From Pseudoalteromonas sp. N1230-9 (GTDB taxonomy: Bacteria; Pseudomonadota; Gammaproteobacteria; Enterobacterales; Alteromonadaceae), in NCBI RefSeq assembly GCF_032716425.1, contig NZ_CP090419.1, positions 1,490,001-1,554,000 on the forward strand: 64,000 nucleotides of DNA, read 5' to 3'. Below, piece by piece: positions 20,386 to 29,335 of this stretch (the first letter of the stretch is position 1; each line of letters opens with the position of its first letter). The notes under the pieces were generated by a model. That model was not told the DNA's origin. It ran no database searches and saw only the letters and a list, made by a program, of their open reading frames with translations. Made by a program: the position numbers and the translations under genes.

Positions 20386-21291
20386 CTATTTATTAACAAT
20401 ATAGTCAAGAGCGCCTGAAATTGCCGCTACTTGAGCGTGAATACAAATTTCGTCACTCGCTTGTGGGCTATCAGGGTAGACCTCTGTTGTTGTTACAAAT
20501 TCTGCATCTGTTAAGCCCATACATAAACCGAGCTTTTTCGCTTCGTAATTAATTACACCAAACTGAGTTTGCGGCACACCAATCAACTGGTTATTTTCAT
20601 CACTTGGGGCGATATGGGTAACTTTTTCAACTGATTTGATAATAGCGGTTTGGAATTCATGTTCAGGACGTTCGCTGTCAGCTACAAGATAAAATCCATC
20701 TGGTATATTCCAATTATCGTGTGTTTTGGCATCGCGGGCTGCAAGCGCTGGACGAAACTCGCTATTATCAGTGTCGGTTGTTTCATGGAGATCAATATGT
20801 GCGTATGGTGCAATTGAATTATCAGCTAGGTACTGCATGATTGCTGCCGATTCTTGCGCAGGACTATTTTGATAAAAAGAGCGGTTTGGATCAGTTGCAG
20901 TTGGATTCCAACGGTTTATGGTTTCGTAACCCCAAGGGCTAATACAGGGTGCAATCAAAATATTAAAGTGTGAAAGGTAATCGGTAGCTGCTTTTTTGGC
21001 AAAGGCTAATGCGCCGTGCACGCCACTCGTTTCATAACCGTGTACACCACCTGTTACTAACACGCATGGTTTATTTTTTTGCCAATTTTTGCTTTTTAAA
21101 ATGAAAAGCGGGTAGCTGTTAATGTCATAGTCAAGCGTACCATATCGTTCAACATCAAACTTTTCCGATAACGAATCAAGCTGTGATACGACGTCATCTG
21201 AGTAGCTACGCTTTACTGATTGAAGCGCAAGCCATGCTTTTTTATCTTCATCATTCCAAGGTTTACCAGGGGTCCCGATAGGATAACTCAT
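20386..21291 (-). CDS. M14 family metallopeptidase
   Basis: This 301-residue peptidase of the zinc carboxypeptidase superfamily carries zinc motif HxxE in VTGGVHGYETSGVHGAL, PCISPWGYETINRWNPTATDPNRSF in the substrate-binding region, and the third zinc ligand in HIDLHETTDTDNSEF. It has no signal peptide and is shorter than digestive carboxypeptidases; similar bacterial enzymes act on small peptides or amides, but the substrate is unknown. Start MSYPIGTPG at 21291 is preceded by AAGGT at good spacing and replaces a longer frame reaching 21354. Confidence 0.82.
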   Translation of the reverse strand: MSYPIGTPGKPWNDEDKKAWLALQSVKRSYSDDVVSQLDSLSEKFDVERYGTLDYDINSYPLFILKSKNWQKNKPCVLVTGGVHGYETSGVHGALAFAKKAATDYLSHFNILIAPCISPWGYETINRWNPTATDPNRSFYQNSPAQESAAIMQYLADNSIAPYAHIDLHETTDTDNSEFRPALAARDAKTHDNWNIPDGFYLVADSERPEHEFQTAIIKSVEKVTHIAPSDENNQLIGVPQTQFGVINYEAKKLGLCMGLTDAEFVTTTEVYPDSPQASDEICIHAQVAAISGALDYIVNK

Positions 21292-21354
21292 AAAATACCT
21301 TATTTGGATTTGCTGCAAAAAGGCGAGCTTATCGAAGCGCAGCATGTCATGCAA

Positions 21355-21945
21355 CTAGATGAGTTCAGTCGTTATGTTTCCTTGTTCATATAACTTTGCG
21401 TGATGATGTTTGTGAATGTCGAATAAGTATTGGCGCATTGCATCTTCGCCTTCACAGACCTTAATTATTTTTGCAGCAATACCTTTACTTGTCGCTCTGA
21501 CAGGTTTGGCTCTGATCATCACATGCTCTTGGTTGGGTAAGCTAAAAGCAAGCGTAATTTCTTGTTCTAAAACGGCTTCGGCATGTTTTGGTTGTAAGAG
21601 TATTCCAGTACTCGAGAGTGACAAAATAACGTATTTTTCTGTTTGTAGGTCAAGATCGGGTGTTCGCCAACTTCTTTCAATTCCTTTGGTGTCGATTACT
21701 TCAGGTGCACTAAGAACTGGCGTTAATTGACCGTTTTCATCTGTAGTGAACTCTAATGGAAACCACAACTGATAGATACCAACTTCTGCCAATAGCGTTA
21801 ATTTCGCATTCTTGAGCAATCCACTTAGTTTATCTGGTAGGTTGAGATTTAATGACATTTTAGTGTTGATAGGGTCATCAACACTTTGTTCAGCCTCAAA
21901 TAAGCTATTAAAAAAAGACAACTCTTGCTCTGATAAATGTGTCAT
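21355..21945 (-). CDS. Possible PilZ-like protein (degenerate motif)
   Basis: This 196-residue protein has a C-terminal half that looks like a PilZ beta-barrel: YVILSLSSTGILLQ sits where PilZ proteins have (D/N)xSxxG, followed by ITLAFSLPNQEHVMIRAKPVRATSKGIAAKII. The RxxxR c-di-GMP motif is not evident and the Asp/Asn is replaced by Ser, so it may not bind c-di-GMP. The N-terminal half is unrecognised. It is followed 63 bases later by the M14 peptidase gene on the same strand. Confidence 0.6.
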   Translation of the reverse strand: MTHLSEQELSFFNSLFEAEQSVDDPINTKMSLNLNLPDKLSGLLKNAKLTLLAEVGIYQLWFPLEFTTDENGQLTPVLSAPEVIDTKGIERSWRTPDLDLQTEKYVILSLSSTGILLQPKHAEAVLEQEITLAFSLPNQEHVMIRAKPVRATSKGIAAKIIKVCEGEDAMRQYLFDIHKHHHAKLYEQGNITTELI

Positions 21946-22105
21946 CCCTAGCTCCTTTTAAGTACGACTGGCTAATAGTAACTTAAGGTCATAGTTTGTT
22001 CAAATAATGTGTACAAAACAGGCATTAACTGTGCCAGTTGCACAGAGATTTCTTTTAGTGTTTATTTGACTTACACTGGAGGAAATAATTCACAAGGATT
22101 TTATT

Positions 22106-23143
22106 TTGTCGAGTTTGACTGGTGTAAATAAAAGTTTAGTTATCTTTGCCGCTTTAGTTATTGTTTTGGCAGGTATTAAAGCTGCAAGTGTAATTGTGAT
22201 CCCTTTTGTTTTGGCAGCTTTTATTGCCATTATATGTAATCCCCTGATCCGCTTTTTTGCTAAATATGGAATTCCCAAAGCAATTGCAGTGGTTTTTGTC
22301 ATGATGATGATAGTTGGTGTAGGGGTAAGCCTTGCCGGTCTGGTAGGGCAATCTATGACCGATTTCTCTGAAAAACTACCTGAGTACAAAGCGCAACTAC
22401 AAGAAGAGTTTGTGTGGGTTGTTAATGTTGCTGCTAGTTATAACATCTTGATTGATAAAGAACAGATTATTTCTTTATTTGACCCAGGAAAAATGATTGA
22501 TGTGGCTACAAATATGCTTACAGGCCTTGGCGGCGTAATGGCAAATATGTTTCTTATTATTTTAACGGTAGTATTTATGCTGTTTGAAGGGCCAATGCTA
22601 AGCAAAAAAGTACATATGGCATTAGATGACCCCGAAATGAAAATGAAGCAAATTGACCGCTTTTTAGACTCTATTAACTCTTATCTTGCGATAAAAACGT
22701 TAGTAAGTTTAGGCACCGGCCTGCTTGCTGGTTTTATGCTATGGGCACTTGGTGTTGATTACTTTGTGCTGTGGGGGGTTGTGGCATTCATGCTCAATTA
22801 TATCCCTAATATTGGGTCGATTATTGCGGCCGTACCGGCGGTATTATTAGCTTTAATTACACAAGGCCCGCTTGTTGCTGGGGTTATTGCGGGTGGTTAC
22901 CTAGTAATAAATACAGTGATGGGTAACATAGTTGAGCCTAAATTTATGGGTAAAGGTTTGGGTTTATCAACGTTAGTTGTATTCTTATCTTTAATCTTTT
23001 GGGGTTGGTTGATGGGAACAGTTGGAATGCTGTTATCCGTACCATTAACTATGATAGTTAAAATAGCCCTTGAAACAAGCCAAGAAGGGCGTTGGCTCGC
23101 AACTTTGCTGGGAAACGGCGAAGAGCTTAAATTAGATGATTAA
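22106..23143 (+). CDS. AI-2E family transporter (PerM-like permease)
   Basis: This 345-residue polytopic inner-membrane protein of the AI-2E/UPF0118 family has hydrophobic segments near the N terminus, a soluble stretch at about 90-150, and more segments towards the end. The conserved NYIPNIGSIIAAVPAVLLAL and PLTMIVKIALE motifs are present. Members export varied small molecules or ions; the name does not prove AI-2 transport. The start is TTG at 22106 with AAGGA 7 bases upstream. Confidence 0.88.
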   Translation: MSSLTGVNKSLVIFAALVIVLAGIKAASVIVIPFVLAAFIAIICNPLIRFFAKYGIPKAIAVVFVMMMIVGVGVSLAGLVGQSMTDFSEKLPEYKAQLQEEFVWVVNVAASYNILIDKEQIISLFDPGKMIDVATNMLTGLGGVMANMFLIILTVVFMLFEGPMLSKKVHMALDDPEMKMKQIDRFLDSINSYLAIKTLVSLGTGLLAGFMLWALGVDYFVLWGVVAFMLNYIPNIGSIIAAVPAVLLALITQGPLVAGVIAGGYLVINTVMGNIVEPKFMGKGLGLSTLVVFLSLIFWGWLMGTVGMLLSVPLTMIVKIALETSQEGRWLATLLGNGEELKLDD

Positions 23144-23164
23144 AAGGCGCTGATGCGCCTTTTT
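23142..23164. terminator. Bidirectional terminator (AI-2E gene / LprI-like gene)
   Basis: AAAAGGCGC-TGAT-GCGCCTTTTT serves both converging genes; the LprI-like gene stop lies at its right edge. Confidence 0.85.
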
Positions 23165-23567
23165 ACTTTAATGGTTGCTTTAACACGCTCAGGTGCTGAT
23201 TGAGTATAGCAATTTCACATTGCTTGTAGGTAATAGCTGCCTTGGTTGCATTTGGCATTTTTTGCAAATATCGCCAACGACAACTGTCCTCTTGATAGCT
23301 GGCTTGGTTTTTTACACTGCGTAAAAATATAGGTAATAGTTGGCTGTTCCCCGTATCTTCTTTTATCTTTTCCAGATCTAGAGTCAGTTTATTTACCCAC
23401 ATTTTTTGTTCGCGTTCCAAATCTGCAATGACTTTATCTAAGCAGCGAATATATTGCTTTGTTTCAGCAGGTGTATTGCCGTTTAATGTGCATTGCTGTT
23501 GAGCATCGATAGAGAATGCTTGAAATGATATAAATCCTAAAAAAACTGTAAATATCGGGTGTTTCAT
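23163..23567 (-). CDS. Secreted LprI/DUF1311-like protein
   Basis: This 134-residue protein has a signal peptide (MKHPIFTVFLGFISFQAFS). The mature part has four to five cysteines, a long helix (VIADLEREQKMWVNKLTLDLEKI) and a QASYQEDSCRWRY...YKQCEIAILNQHL ending that fits the LprI N-terminal/DUF1311 family, some members of which inhibit lysozyme. The assignment is by pattern only. A GTG five codons upstream (23582) is an alternative start, overlapping the kinase stop. It is the last gene of the PepSY-regulator-kinase operon. Confidence 0.62.
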   Translation of the reverse strand: MKHPIFTVFLGFISFQAFSIDAQQQCTLNGNTPAETKQYIRCLDKVIADLEREQKMWVNKLTLDLEKIKEDTGNSQLLPIFLRSVKNQASYQEDSCRWRYLQKMPNATKAAITYKQCEIAILNQHLSVLKQPLK

Positions 23568-23568
23568 A

Positions 23569-24906
23569 TTATTTTTTATCACGATAGTTAAACTCTAAAA
23601 TAAACTCAGCGCCACCAAGTTTTTCGGAGTCACCAATTGTTAAGTGGCCATTATAAGAGTTTACTAAGTCCGACACGATAGCCATACCAACACCATGACC
23701 ACTTTCATAAGTGTCCAATCGGGTGCCTCTTGTTAATAATGATTCACGCTTGTCAACGGGCACGCCAGGTCCATCATCACAGATATTAATTGTTAATGAT
23801 TTGCCTTGCTTAACGTTAATGTCAACTTGCGAGCGGCAAGCTTTACAAGCATTGTCTATTAGATTACCTAACAATTCCATTAAGTCGGTTTTATCACCTA
23901 AGAAGTAATCTTTCTCTGTTACTTCACATGTAAAGATAATATCTTTGTCACGATAAACCTTCGTCATGGCACTTAAAATTGAATCAATAACGGGTTTAAC
24001 AAGCGTTTGTTTTTTCCATGTATCAGACGCACCAGTGGCGGCTCGCTTTAATTGATGCTCGATCATCACATTAATACGGTCTAACTGCTCTTGTGCATCT
24101 GCATCATTGGCTAAAGGGCTTGACTTAAGTACAGCTAATGGGGTTTTCAACGCATGCGCTAAATCGCTTAACGATGCGCGATAACGCTCTTTTTGGCGCT
24201 GCTGTGATTCAAGTAATAAGTTTAAATCTGCTTTAATTGTCTGTAGTTCAACAGGGTAAAGACCCTTAATTTGTTGATTATCGCCAGATTCAATGGATTT
24301 TATTTCTTTGTCTAAACGTTGTAGGGGTCTTGCGCTCCAAACAAAACCAATCGCCATCAATGCGGCGATTGAAACACCCATAACATACATCCAATTCACT
24401 AAAGTTTGTTTAAAGCCATCCATCAACCTGAGTAGAGCATCATTACGTTTTAACAAAATAAACCGTGCATGCTCGGATTGATCTATATTTTCTAGGATAA
24501 CGGTAAGGGTAAGCTGCCAATAAACTACATTATTATATTCAACACGACGGAAATCGGCTGAACCAGCAGGGGCTTCGAATTCGTCAGGAATAAAATTTAT
24601 ATTCGTTGCTGACTCAGAGTACCAAACAGGTAGATCGCCACGATAAATCATAGCGTAGGTGTCTGAGTTTAGTCTGTTTAGTTCGGGGGTGAGAATGGTG
24701 CTTGGCATCACAATGCCACGTTCAGTAAAGTCAACTTCAGAGATAAGAGAATATAAGTGGGCTTCGAGCGTTTTTTCGGTCGCTTCGACTAAGGAGGCGT
24801 AGTAAGCCTTACCAATTGAGAAAAACAAAATTGGTAAAGCAACTAATAAAACAAAGACAAGGATAAATCCTTGCCTTACTTTAAGCGGTATTTGCGATGC
24901 TACCAC
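23569..24906 (-). CDS. Two-component sensor histidine kinase (PhoQ-like)
   Basis: This 445-residue membrane kinase has TM1 at about 14-32, a periplasmic domain of about 130 residues, TM2 at about 165-190, HAMP, a HisKA domain (SLSDLAHALKTPLAVLKSS with the phospho-acceptor His) and an HATPase domain with N box GNLIDNACKA, DDGPGVP and GHGVGMAIV. LAHALKTPL is the PhoQ-type variant of the H box. Its start overlaps the stop of the response-regulator gene by 7 bases, so the two are translationally coupled. The ligand is unknown; Mg2+ or cationic peptides are only guesses by analogy. Confidence 0.9.
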   Translation of the reverse strand: MVASQIPLKVRQGFILVFVLLVALPILFFSIGKAYYASLVEATEKTLEAHLYSLISEVDFTERGIVMPSTILTPELNRLNSDTYAMIYRGDLPVWYSESATNINFIPDEFEAPAGSADFRRVEYNNVVYWQLTLTVILENIDQSEHARFILLKRNDALLRLMDGFKQTLVNWMYVMGVSIAALMAIGFVWSARPLQRLDKEIKSIESGDNQQIKGLYPVELQTIKADLNLLLESQQRQKERYRASLSDLAHALKTPLAVLKSSPLANDADAQEQLDRINVMIEHQLKRAATGASDTWKKQTLVKPVIDSILSAMTKVYRDKDIIFTCEVTEKDYFLGDKTDLMELLGNLIDNACKACRSQVDINVKQGKSLTINICDDGPGVPVDKRESLLTRGTRLDTYESGHGVGMAIVSDLVNSYNGHLTIGDSEKLGGAEFILEFNYRDKK

Positions 24907-25574
24907 TGACTTTTAAGCCTGTAACCACGGCCACGTAACGTTTCTACAGGGTTTAGTGTACCGTCAGGGTCAAGCTTTTTACGTAAACGAAGCACGAATA
25001 CTTCAATTACGTTTGAGTCAAGATCAAAGTCTTGGTCGTAAATATGCTCAGTTAGCTCTGACTTAGAGATCACTTTTTGTGGGTTAACCATTAAGTACTC
25101 AAGTACTTTGTATTCATATGCTGTCAGGCTAAGCTCTCTGTCATCTACCCATACTTGCTGAGAGCGAGTATGAATTTTGATTGGACCTGCTGTCATTTCA
25201 GGGTTTGCTTTACCCGCACTACGGCGAATAAGTGCGTTACAGCGCGCAATTAACTCTTCAACATGAAACGGTTTAGTAAGGTAATCATCAGCGCCTGCAT
25301 CTAAACCTTCTACTTTATCTTGCCAACGGTCACGCGCCGTTAAAATTAAGATAGGAATAGTAATACCTTGTGCACGTGCTTTTGTGATCAGTTCTATACC
25401 ATCTACTTTTGGTAAGCCTAAATCGACTACTGCCATATCAAGAGGGTATTCTGTAATATGAAATAAACCAGCTTCGCCATCGTGACAAAGATCTACACTG
25501 TAGCGCTCTTTCTCAAGGGCATTACGTAAATTGTCTGCCAAGTGTAAATCATCTTCAATTACTAAAATTCGCAT
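24900..25574 (-). CDS. phoP: OmpR-family response regulator, PhoP-like
   Basis: This 224-residue regulator has a receiver domain (phospho-Asp in MAVVDLGLPKVDG, conserved TARDRWQDKVEGLDAGADDYLTKPF) and a winged-helix DNA-binding domain (SNVIEVFVLRLRKKLDPDG, ETLRGRGYRL). The receiver is close to E. coli PhoP (WQDKVE, DAGADDY), which is the basis for the symbol; the exact orthology and regulon are unverified. It lies two bases after a PepSY-protein gene and just before its kinase gene. Confidence 0.85.
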   Translation of the reverse strand: MRILVIEDDLHLADNLRNALEKERYSVDLCHDGEAGLFHITEYPLDMAVVDLGLPKVDGIELITKARAQGITIPILILTARDRWQDKVEGLDAGADDYLTKPFHVEELIARCNALIRRSAGKANPEMTAGPIKIHTRSQQVWVDDRELSLTAYEYKVLEYLMVNPQKVISKSELTEHIYDQDFDLDSNVIEVFVLRLRKKLDPDGTLNPVETLRGRGYRLKSQW

Positions 25575-25576
25575 TT

Positions 25577-25828
25577 TTAATCCTTTTTCACTTCGCCAGT
25601 CTTTTTGTTCACATGGATATCGACCACGTGTCCGTTCGTTTTTAATATTCTAACGGTATATACTTTTTCTTGCTCTGTGATTTTGAGGGTTCTACCGTCT
25701 TCCGCTTTTTTTGCAATCAACACTGCTTGCTTTTTACTGACCTCATCAGCTTGCTTGTTACTTGCAGCTGCTTGAAAGCTCGAAAGTGCAAATAGTAGGC
25801 TAAAACTGAAGGCTAATAATACGCGCAT
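25577..25828 (-). CDS. Small secreted PepSY domain protein
   Basis: This 83-residue protein has a signal peptide (MRVLLAFSFSLLFALSSFQAAA) and one PepSY module (VSKKQAVLIAKKAEDGRTLKITEQEKVYTVRILKTNGHVVDIHVNKKTGEVKK). PepSY proteins often inhibit peptidases or modulate two-component sensors. It is the first gene of the operon with the regulator and kinase, so it may feed back on the kinase in the periplasm; that is inference. GGAG precedes the ATG. Confidence 0.82.
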   Translation of the reverse strand: MRVLLAFSFSLLFALSSFQAAASNKQADEVSKKQAVLIAKKAEDGRTLKITEQEKVYTVRILKTNGHVVDIHVNKKTGEVKKD

Positions 25829-25894
25829 GACGGGAAACTCCTAAACCAGACCCATTTAGTTTAATTAACCAAGTAACTAAAACTCAAGTAAAAA

Positions 25895-25916
25895 CGTTAA
25901 ATTATGTGATTTAACG
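25895..25916. promoter_or_regulatory. Palindrome upstream of the PepSY-phoP-kinase operon
   Basis: Perfect arms CGTTAAAT (25895-25902) and ATTTAACG (25909-25916) flank a 6-base spacer, about 70 bases upstream of the PepSY start. No T-run follows, so an operator is more likely than a terminator. The protein that binds it is unknown; a canonical GTTTA-N5-GTTTA PhoP box was not clearly found. Confidence 0.4.
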
Positions 25917-25988
25917 AGATGATCTTAGTTAACAAGCAGTGAACAAACACTGAATTATTGCAGCAGGAAAGTTCACTCTAATTAAAAA

Positions 25989-26288
25989 TTAACCAAAGAC
26001 TTTTTTAAATGGCTTTACAACTGAGTTATCGTAAACGCCAGCAGCAATATAAGGGTCGTTTGCTGCCCATTCCCTTGCTGCTTCTAATGAATCAAACTCA
26101 GCAACCACTAATGAGCCTGTAAAACCGGCTTCAGCAGGGTCTTCACTATCAACGGCTGGTAGCGGGCCTGCTGTAAATAAACGATTTTGATCGTCTAATT
26201 CCTGAAGGCGAGCTAAGTGAGCAGGGCGAGCAGATTTACGTGCTTCCAAACTATTCTCAACGTCTGTTGAATAAATCATATACAGCAT
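25989..26288 (-). CDS. YciI family protein
   Basis: This 99-residue protein of the YciI/YCII dimeric alpha-beta barrel family has the conserved core [46 protein letters not shown]. YciI proteins have a putative active-site His-Asp pair; here Asp of ANDPY is kept and His23 of PAHLARLQ is in the usual position. The biological role is unknown. It is divergent from the NSS transporter gene across a 176-base gap. Confidence 0.9.
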   Translation of the reverse strand: MLYMIYSTDVENSLEARKSARPAHLARLQELDDQNRLFTAGPLPAVDSEDPAEAGFTGSLVVAEFDSLEAAREWAANDPYIAAGVYDNSVVKPFKKVFG

Positions 26289-26464
26289 AATGTGTTCTCA
26301 ATGTTATTTTGAAAAAATAGTAGCATATTCTGCTGAGTAGACGAGAGATTATTTGCGTAATAATCTTTACACAAACCCATATAACTTTAACTTATAAAGC
26401 TTGAAATACGCGGTATAACACTGGTAGAGTCGCTTGATTGAGAAAATAATAATAAGGTTTTTAA

Positions 26465-27889
26465 ATGAGCGAAAAACGCGAGCATTTTAGCTCCCGCCTC
26501 GGTTTTATTTTAGCGGCAGCCGGTTCTGCTGTAGGTATCGGAAACTTAGTGGGTTTTCCTGTTTCCGCTACAAAAAATGGTGGTGGTGCTTTCCTTTTAG
26601 TCTATGCATTGTTTGTCATTTTTATCTGTTTGCCTGTAATGATGGCCGAAATGGCAATGGGTCGTAAAGCGCAAAAAGATCCTCTCGGTTCTTACAAATT
26701 GTTAGCGAGCAATGATCCAAAATGGAACTTTGCGGGCTTTTTAGCGGTACTAACGCCATTTATGATTGCTGTTTTTTACATGGTGATCACTGTGTGGATT
26801 TTTGGTTATTTATCGCAAACCGCATTTGGTAATTTAGATGCTTTAGCTCAGCCTGATAACTTTGGTACCTTTATCAATAGCTATACCGTGTTTGGTTATA
26901 TGGCTGTAGTTGCAATCATCGTTAACTTGATCTTGGTTGGTGGTGTAAAAGAAGGTATTGAAAAAGCAGCTAAGTTTATGATGCCGGCTTTATTTGTGTT
27001 ACTTACCGCGCTGGTGGTTTATGTATTAACACTTGATAACGCGATGGCGGGTGTAAAGTATTACATCGTACCTGATTTTAGTAAAATGAGTGCGAGTGTA
27101 CTTAATGGTGCGCTAGCTCAAGCGTTCTTCTCACTGTCGTTAGGTATGGGTATTTTAATGACCTATGCATCATATATTTCTAAGAAAGACGACATTGTTG
27201 GCAGTGCAAAAATGGTTGCGGTAACCGATTCATTGGTTGCATTTATTGCCGGTCTTATGGTGCTTCCAGCTATTTTTAGTTTTAATCCGAATACTGATCC
27301 GAGTACTTTATCAGACTCATCGGTGTCGATGATTTTTGTATATCTACCAAAAATTTTATTAGCATTACAAGCTGATATTGGCTACGTGGGTGCATCAATT
27401 GTTGCGTTTGTATTCTTCTTATTAGTCTTTTTTGCGGCAATTACGTCACTTGTATCGATTGTGGAAGTACCAACAGCAACATTAAGTGACCGTAAGGGTA
27501 TCAGCCGTAAAAAAGCATTGGCTATCCTAACTTTATCAACAGGCGTATTAACTGTGTTGTGTACCATGTCATTTGGTATGGTTGACTCTCTTACTCAGTT
27601 TGTTAATTATGGCGGCGCAGATAAGAGCTTATTTGATATTGTTTATGATGTGTTTTACGACACAATTTTACCGCTTAATGGTTTAATGGTGTGTTTATTC
27701 GTTATGTACCGCTGGAAAAAAGCAAACTTATCAGCAGAGCTAAGCCAAGGCTGTGACGGCTATATCGGCAGCTTTACAGAGAAGTATGTGAACTTTTCGC
27801 TATCAACGTTTATCCCTGCCATTTTATTACTTATTTTTGTAAATACGGTCGCAACGAAGTTTTTTGCATTTAGTATTTTCGGATTTTAA
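26465..27889 (+). CDS. Sodium-dependent transporter (NSS/SNF family)
   Basis: This 474-residue neurotransmitter:sodium symporter-type transporter has first-helix signature FSSRLGFILAAAGSAVGIGNLVGFPVSATKNGGGAF, which forms the sodium and substrate sites, then MAEMAMGRKAQKDPLGSY and AQAFFSLSLGMGILMTYASY in helix 6. About twelve membrane segments are evident. Bacterial members import amino acids or related amines; the substrate cannot be read here. It is a single gene with a terminator at 27907-27933. Confidence 0.93.
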   Translation: MSEKREHFSSRLGFILAAAGSAVGIGNLVGFPVSATKNGGGAFLLVYALFVIFICLPVMMAEMAMGRKAQKDPLGSYKLLASNDPKWNFAGFLAVLTPFMIAVFYMVITVWIFGYLSQTAFGNLDALAQPDNFGTFINSYTVFGYMAVVAIIVNLILVGGVKEGIEKAAKFMMPALFVLLTALVVYVLTLDNAMAGVKYYIVPDFSKMSASVLNGALAQAFFSLSLGMGILMTYASYISKKDDIVGSAKMVAVTDSLVAFIAGLMVLPAIFSFNPNTDPSTLSDSSVSMIFVYLPKILLALQADIGYVGASIVAFVFFLLVFFAAITSLVSIVEVPTATLSDRKGISRKKALAILTLSTGVLTVLCTMSFGMVDSLTQFVNYGGADKSLFDIVYDVFYDTILPLNGLMVCLFVMYRWKKANLSAELSQGCDGYIGSFTEKYVNFSLSTFIPAILLLIFVNTVATKFFAFSIFGF

Positions 27890-27906
27890 AAGCCAACTCA
27901 ATATTT

Positions 27907-27933
27907 AGCCGCGCACTTTTGCGCGGCTTTTTT
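27907..27933. terminator. Terminator between the NSS transporter and CPBP genes
   Basis: AGCCGCGC-ACTTTT-GCGCGGCT is followed by TTTTTT. The converging CPBP gene stops eight bases further on. Confidence 0.88.
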
Positions 27934-27940
27934 ATATTCG

Positions 27941-28579
27941 CTAAATAGCCCCTGCATCTAAAACATCACCTAGCCCCAAAGTAAACATCCAAAGTCCCCA
28001 TAAACTGTGTTCAATAACACACACAAAGGTCGAGCGGCTTTGCGCATAGGTGTAAGAAAAAAGCAGCCCACCTAAAAATGCTAGAAGTACGGCGAGTACA
28101 TTCGCATAGACAATGTGAGCCAACGCAAACACCGATGCGCTGACAATAATACGCACGGTTTTACTTGGCATAATGTGTTTATAACGATGGAAAAAGTAGG
28201 TTCTAAAAATAAGCTCTTGCGGCATCACCGATAAAATGGGATAGAGCAATAACAACATCAGCCAATCATAAAAAGAATTTCTGGGCATCGAAAACCAGTT
28301 TTCTTGATTCATGATGCCGTAAAACATGCCTGAGAATAGCGCCCCTAAAAAGAAAAAGCTAAACAAGCGACGTTTGACTGCACTAAATTCACCTAAGCTG
28401 GTTAGCCTAAAGCGTTTGAAATGAGGGTCAGACAAAAGCAACATGCTGCACACGGCCATTAAAATAATAAGGGCAGGTATAAGCCAGTTAGCGAGGTGGG
28501 CGCGTAGCAAGAAGCCTAATAGCGGCAAAGAAACAAATATGAGGGTAAATTCAAACCAGCGGTATTGGTTAGCGTTCAA
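27941..28579 (-). CDS. CPBP family intramembrane metalloprotease
   Basis: This 212-residue protein with about seven membrane segments belongs to the CPBP/ABI (Rce1-like) family. Motif 1 reads MPQELIFRTYFFHRY, so the first Glu of the usual EExxxR is Gln. Motif 2 is FALAHIVYAN and motif 3 is VIEHSLWGLW, giving the two catalytic/zinc histidines. Targets of bacterial CPBP proteins include bacteriocin self-immunity and membrane-protein processing; nothing here indicates which. It is a single gene, convergent with the transporter and 58 bases downstream of yciB on the same strand. Confidence 0.82.
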   Translation of the reverse strand: MNANQYRWFEFTLIFVSLPLLGFLLRAHLANWLIPALIILMAVCSMLLLSDPHFKRFRLTSLGEFSAVKRRLFSFFFLGALFSGMFYGIMNQENWFSMPRNSFYDWLMLLLLYPILSVMPQELIFRTYFFHRYKHIMPSKTVRIIVSASVFALAHIVYANVLAVLLAFLGGLLFSYTYAQSRSTFVCVIEHSLWGLWMFTLGLGDVLDAGAI

Positions 28580-28637
28580 TGTCGTCTCAGCGTGTTTTTT
28601 GTATACGCTAACAAGCTAAGACGACATATTTATGACA

Positions 28638-29225
28638 TTAAGATTGCTTTGAATCTTTCTCTTCGTCATCCTCAGGTAAGTATTTAAATAGGGTAATGAT
28701 CGTGGCTAGCACGCATACAAAGGTAATGCCCATTAAACCAAATACTTTAAAGTTAACCCAAAAATCGAGTGAGAAATTATAGGCAATGTAGATGTTCAGC
28801 GCTGATATACCACCGGTTACCGCAACCCAAAAGAGATTAAGTTTGTTCCACAGTGTTTCCGGTACCTTGATTTCTTGTTTACTCTCAGAGGCATTTTCTA
28901 AAATCGAGCTAAGTGCTTTTTTAACTAGGTTTTTTCCAAGCACATAGCGGCTGACTAACAAGGTAGCACTTAAGATGGCATACACAATGGTGGCCTTCCA
29001 TTTCACAAACTGTTCATCGTGGAAGACTAAGGTAAGTGTACCTAGCACGACTGCGATTGCAAAAAACACCCAGTGGCGGGTTGGTACTTTGCCATCTTTA
29101 AAATAACAATAAGCAACCTGAATTAAGGTAGTTAGCATCAGCAAGGCTGTTGCCCAATAAATATCAACTAATTTGAAAACCGCAAAAAACAAAATCAGCG
29201 GAGTGTATTCAATAATTGCGCGCAT
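28638..29225 (-). CDS. yciB: Inner membrane-spanning protein YciB (septation protein A)
   Basis: This 195-residue inner-membrane protein has five or six hydrophobic segments and the YciB/IspZ signature (EYTPLILFFAVFKLVDIYWATALLMLTTLIQV; VKWKATIVYAILSATLLVSRY; NLFWVAVTGGISALNIYIAYNFSLDFWVNFKVFGLMG). YciB affects cell-envelope integrity and division site function. The C-terminal tail is acidic (LPEDDEEKDSKQS). A 33-residue soluble loop (about 110-140) is longer than in E. coli, as I recall it. Confidence 0.92.
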   Translation of the reverse strand: MRAIIEYTPLILFFAVFKLVDIYWATALLMLTTLIQVAYCYFKDGKVPTRHWVFFAIAVVLGTLTLVFHDEQFVKWKATIVYAILSATLLVSRYVLGKNLVKKALSSILENASESKQEIKVPETLWNKLNLFWVAVTGGISALNIYIAYNFSLDFWVNFKVFGLMGITFVCVLATIITLFKYLPEDDEEKDSKQS

Positions 29226-29335
29226 AGATTTATAAATGCTCTAATTTAAAAAGATACTGGGTTGTATCAAGTTATAGCTCAAGATACAAGGTTGACTTAG
29301 TTGCCCTGAAAGCTTAGCCTCCCGAGCCAATCTGG

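Noticed and set aside
22090..22389. Minus-strand frames inside the AI-2E transporter gene
   Set aside because: Low-complexity Ile/Thr/Lys-rich translation typical of the complement of a membrane protein gene.
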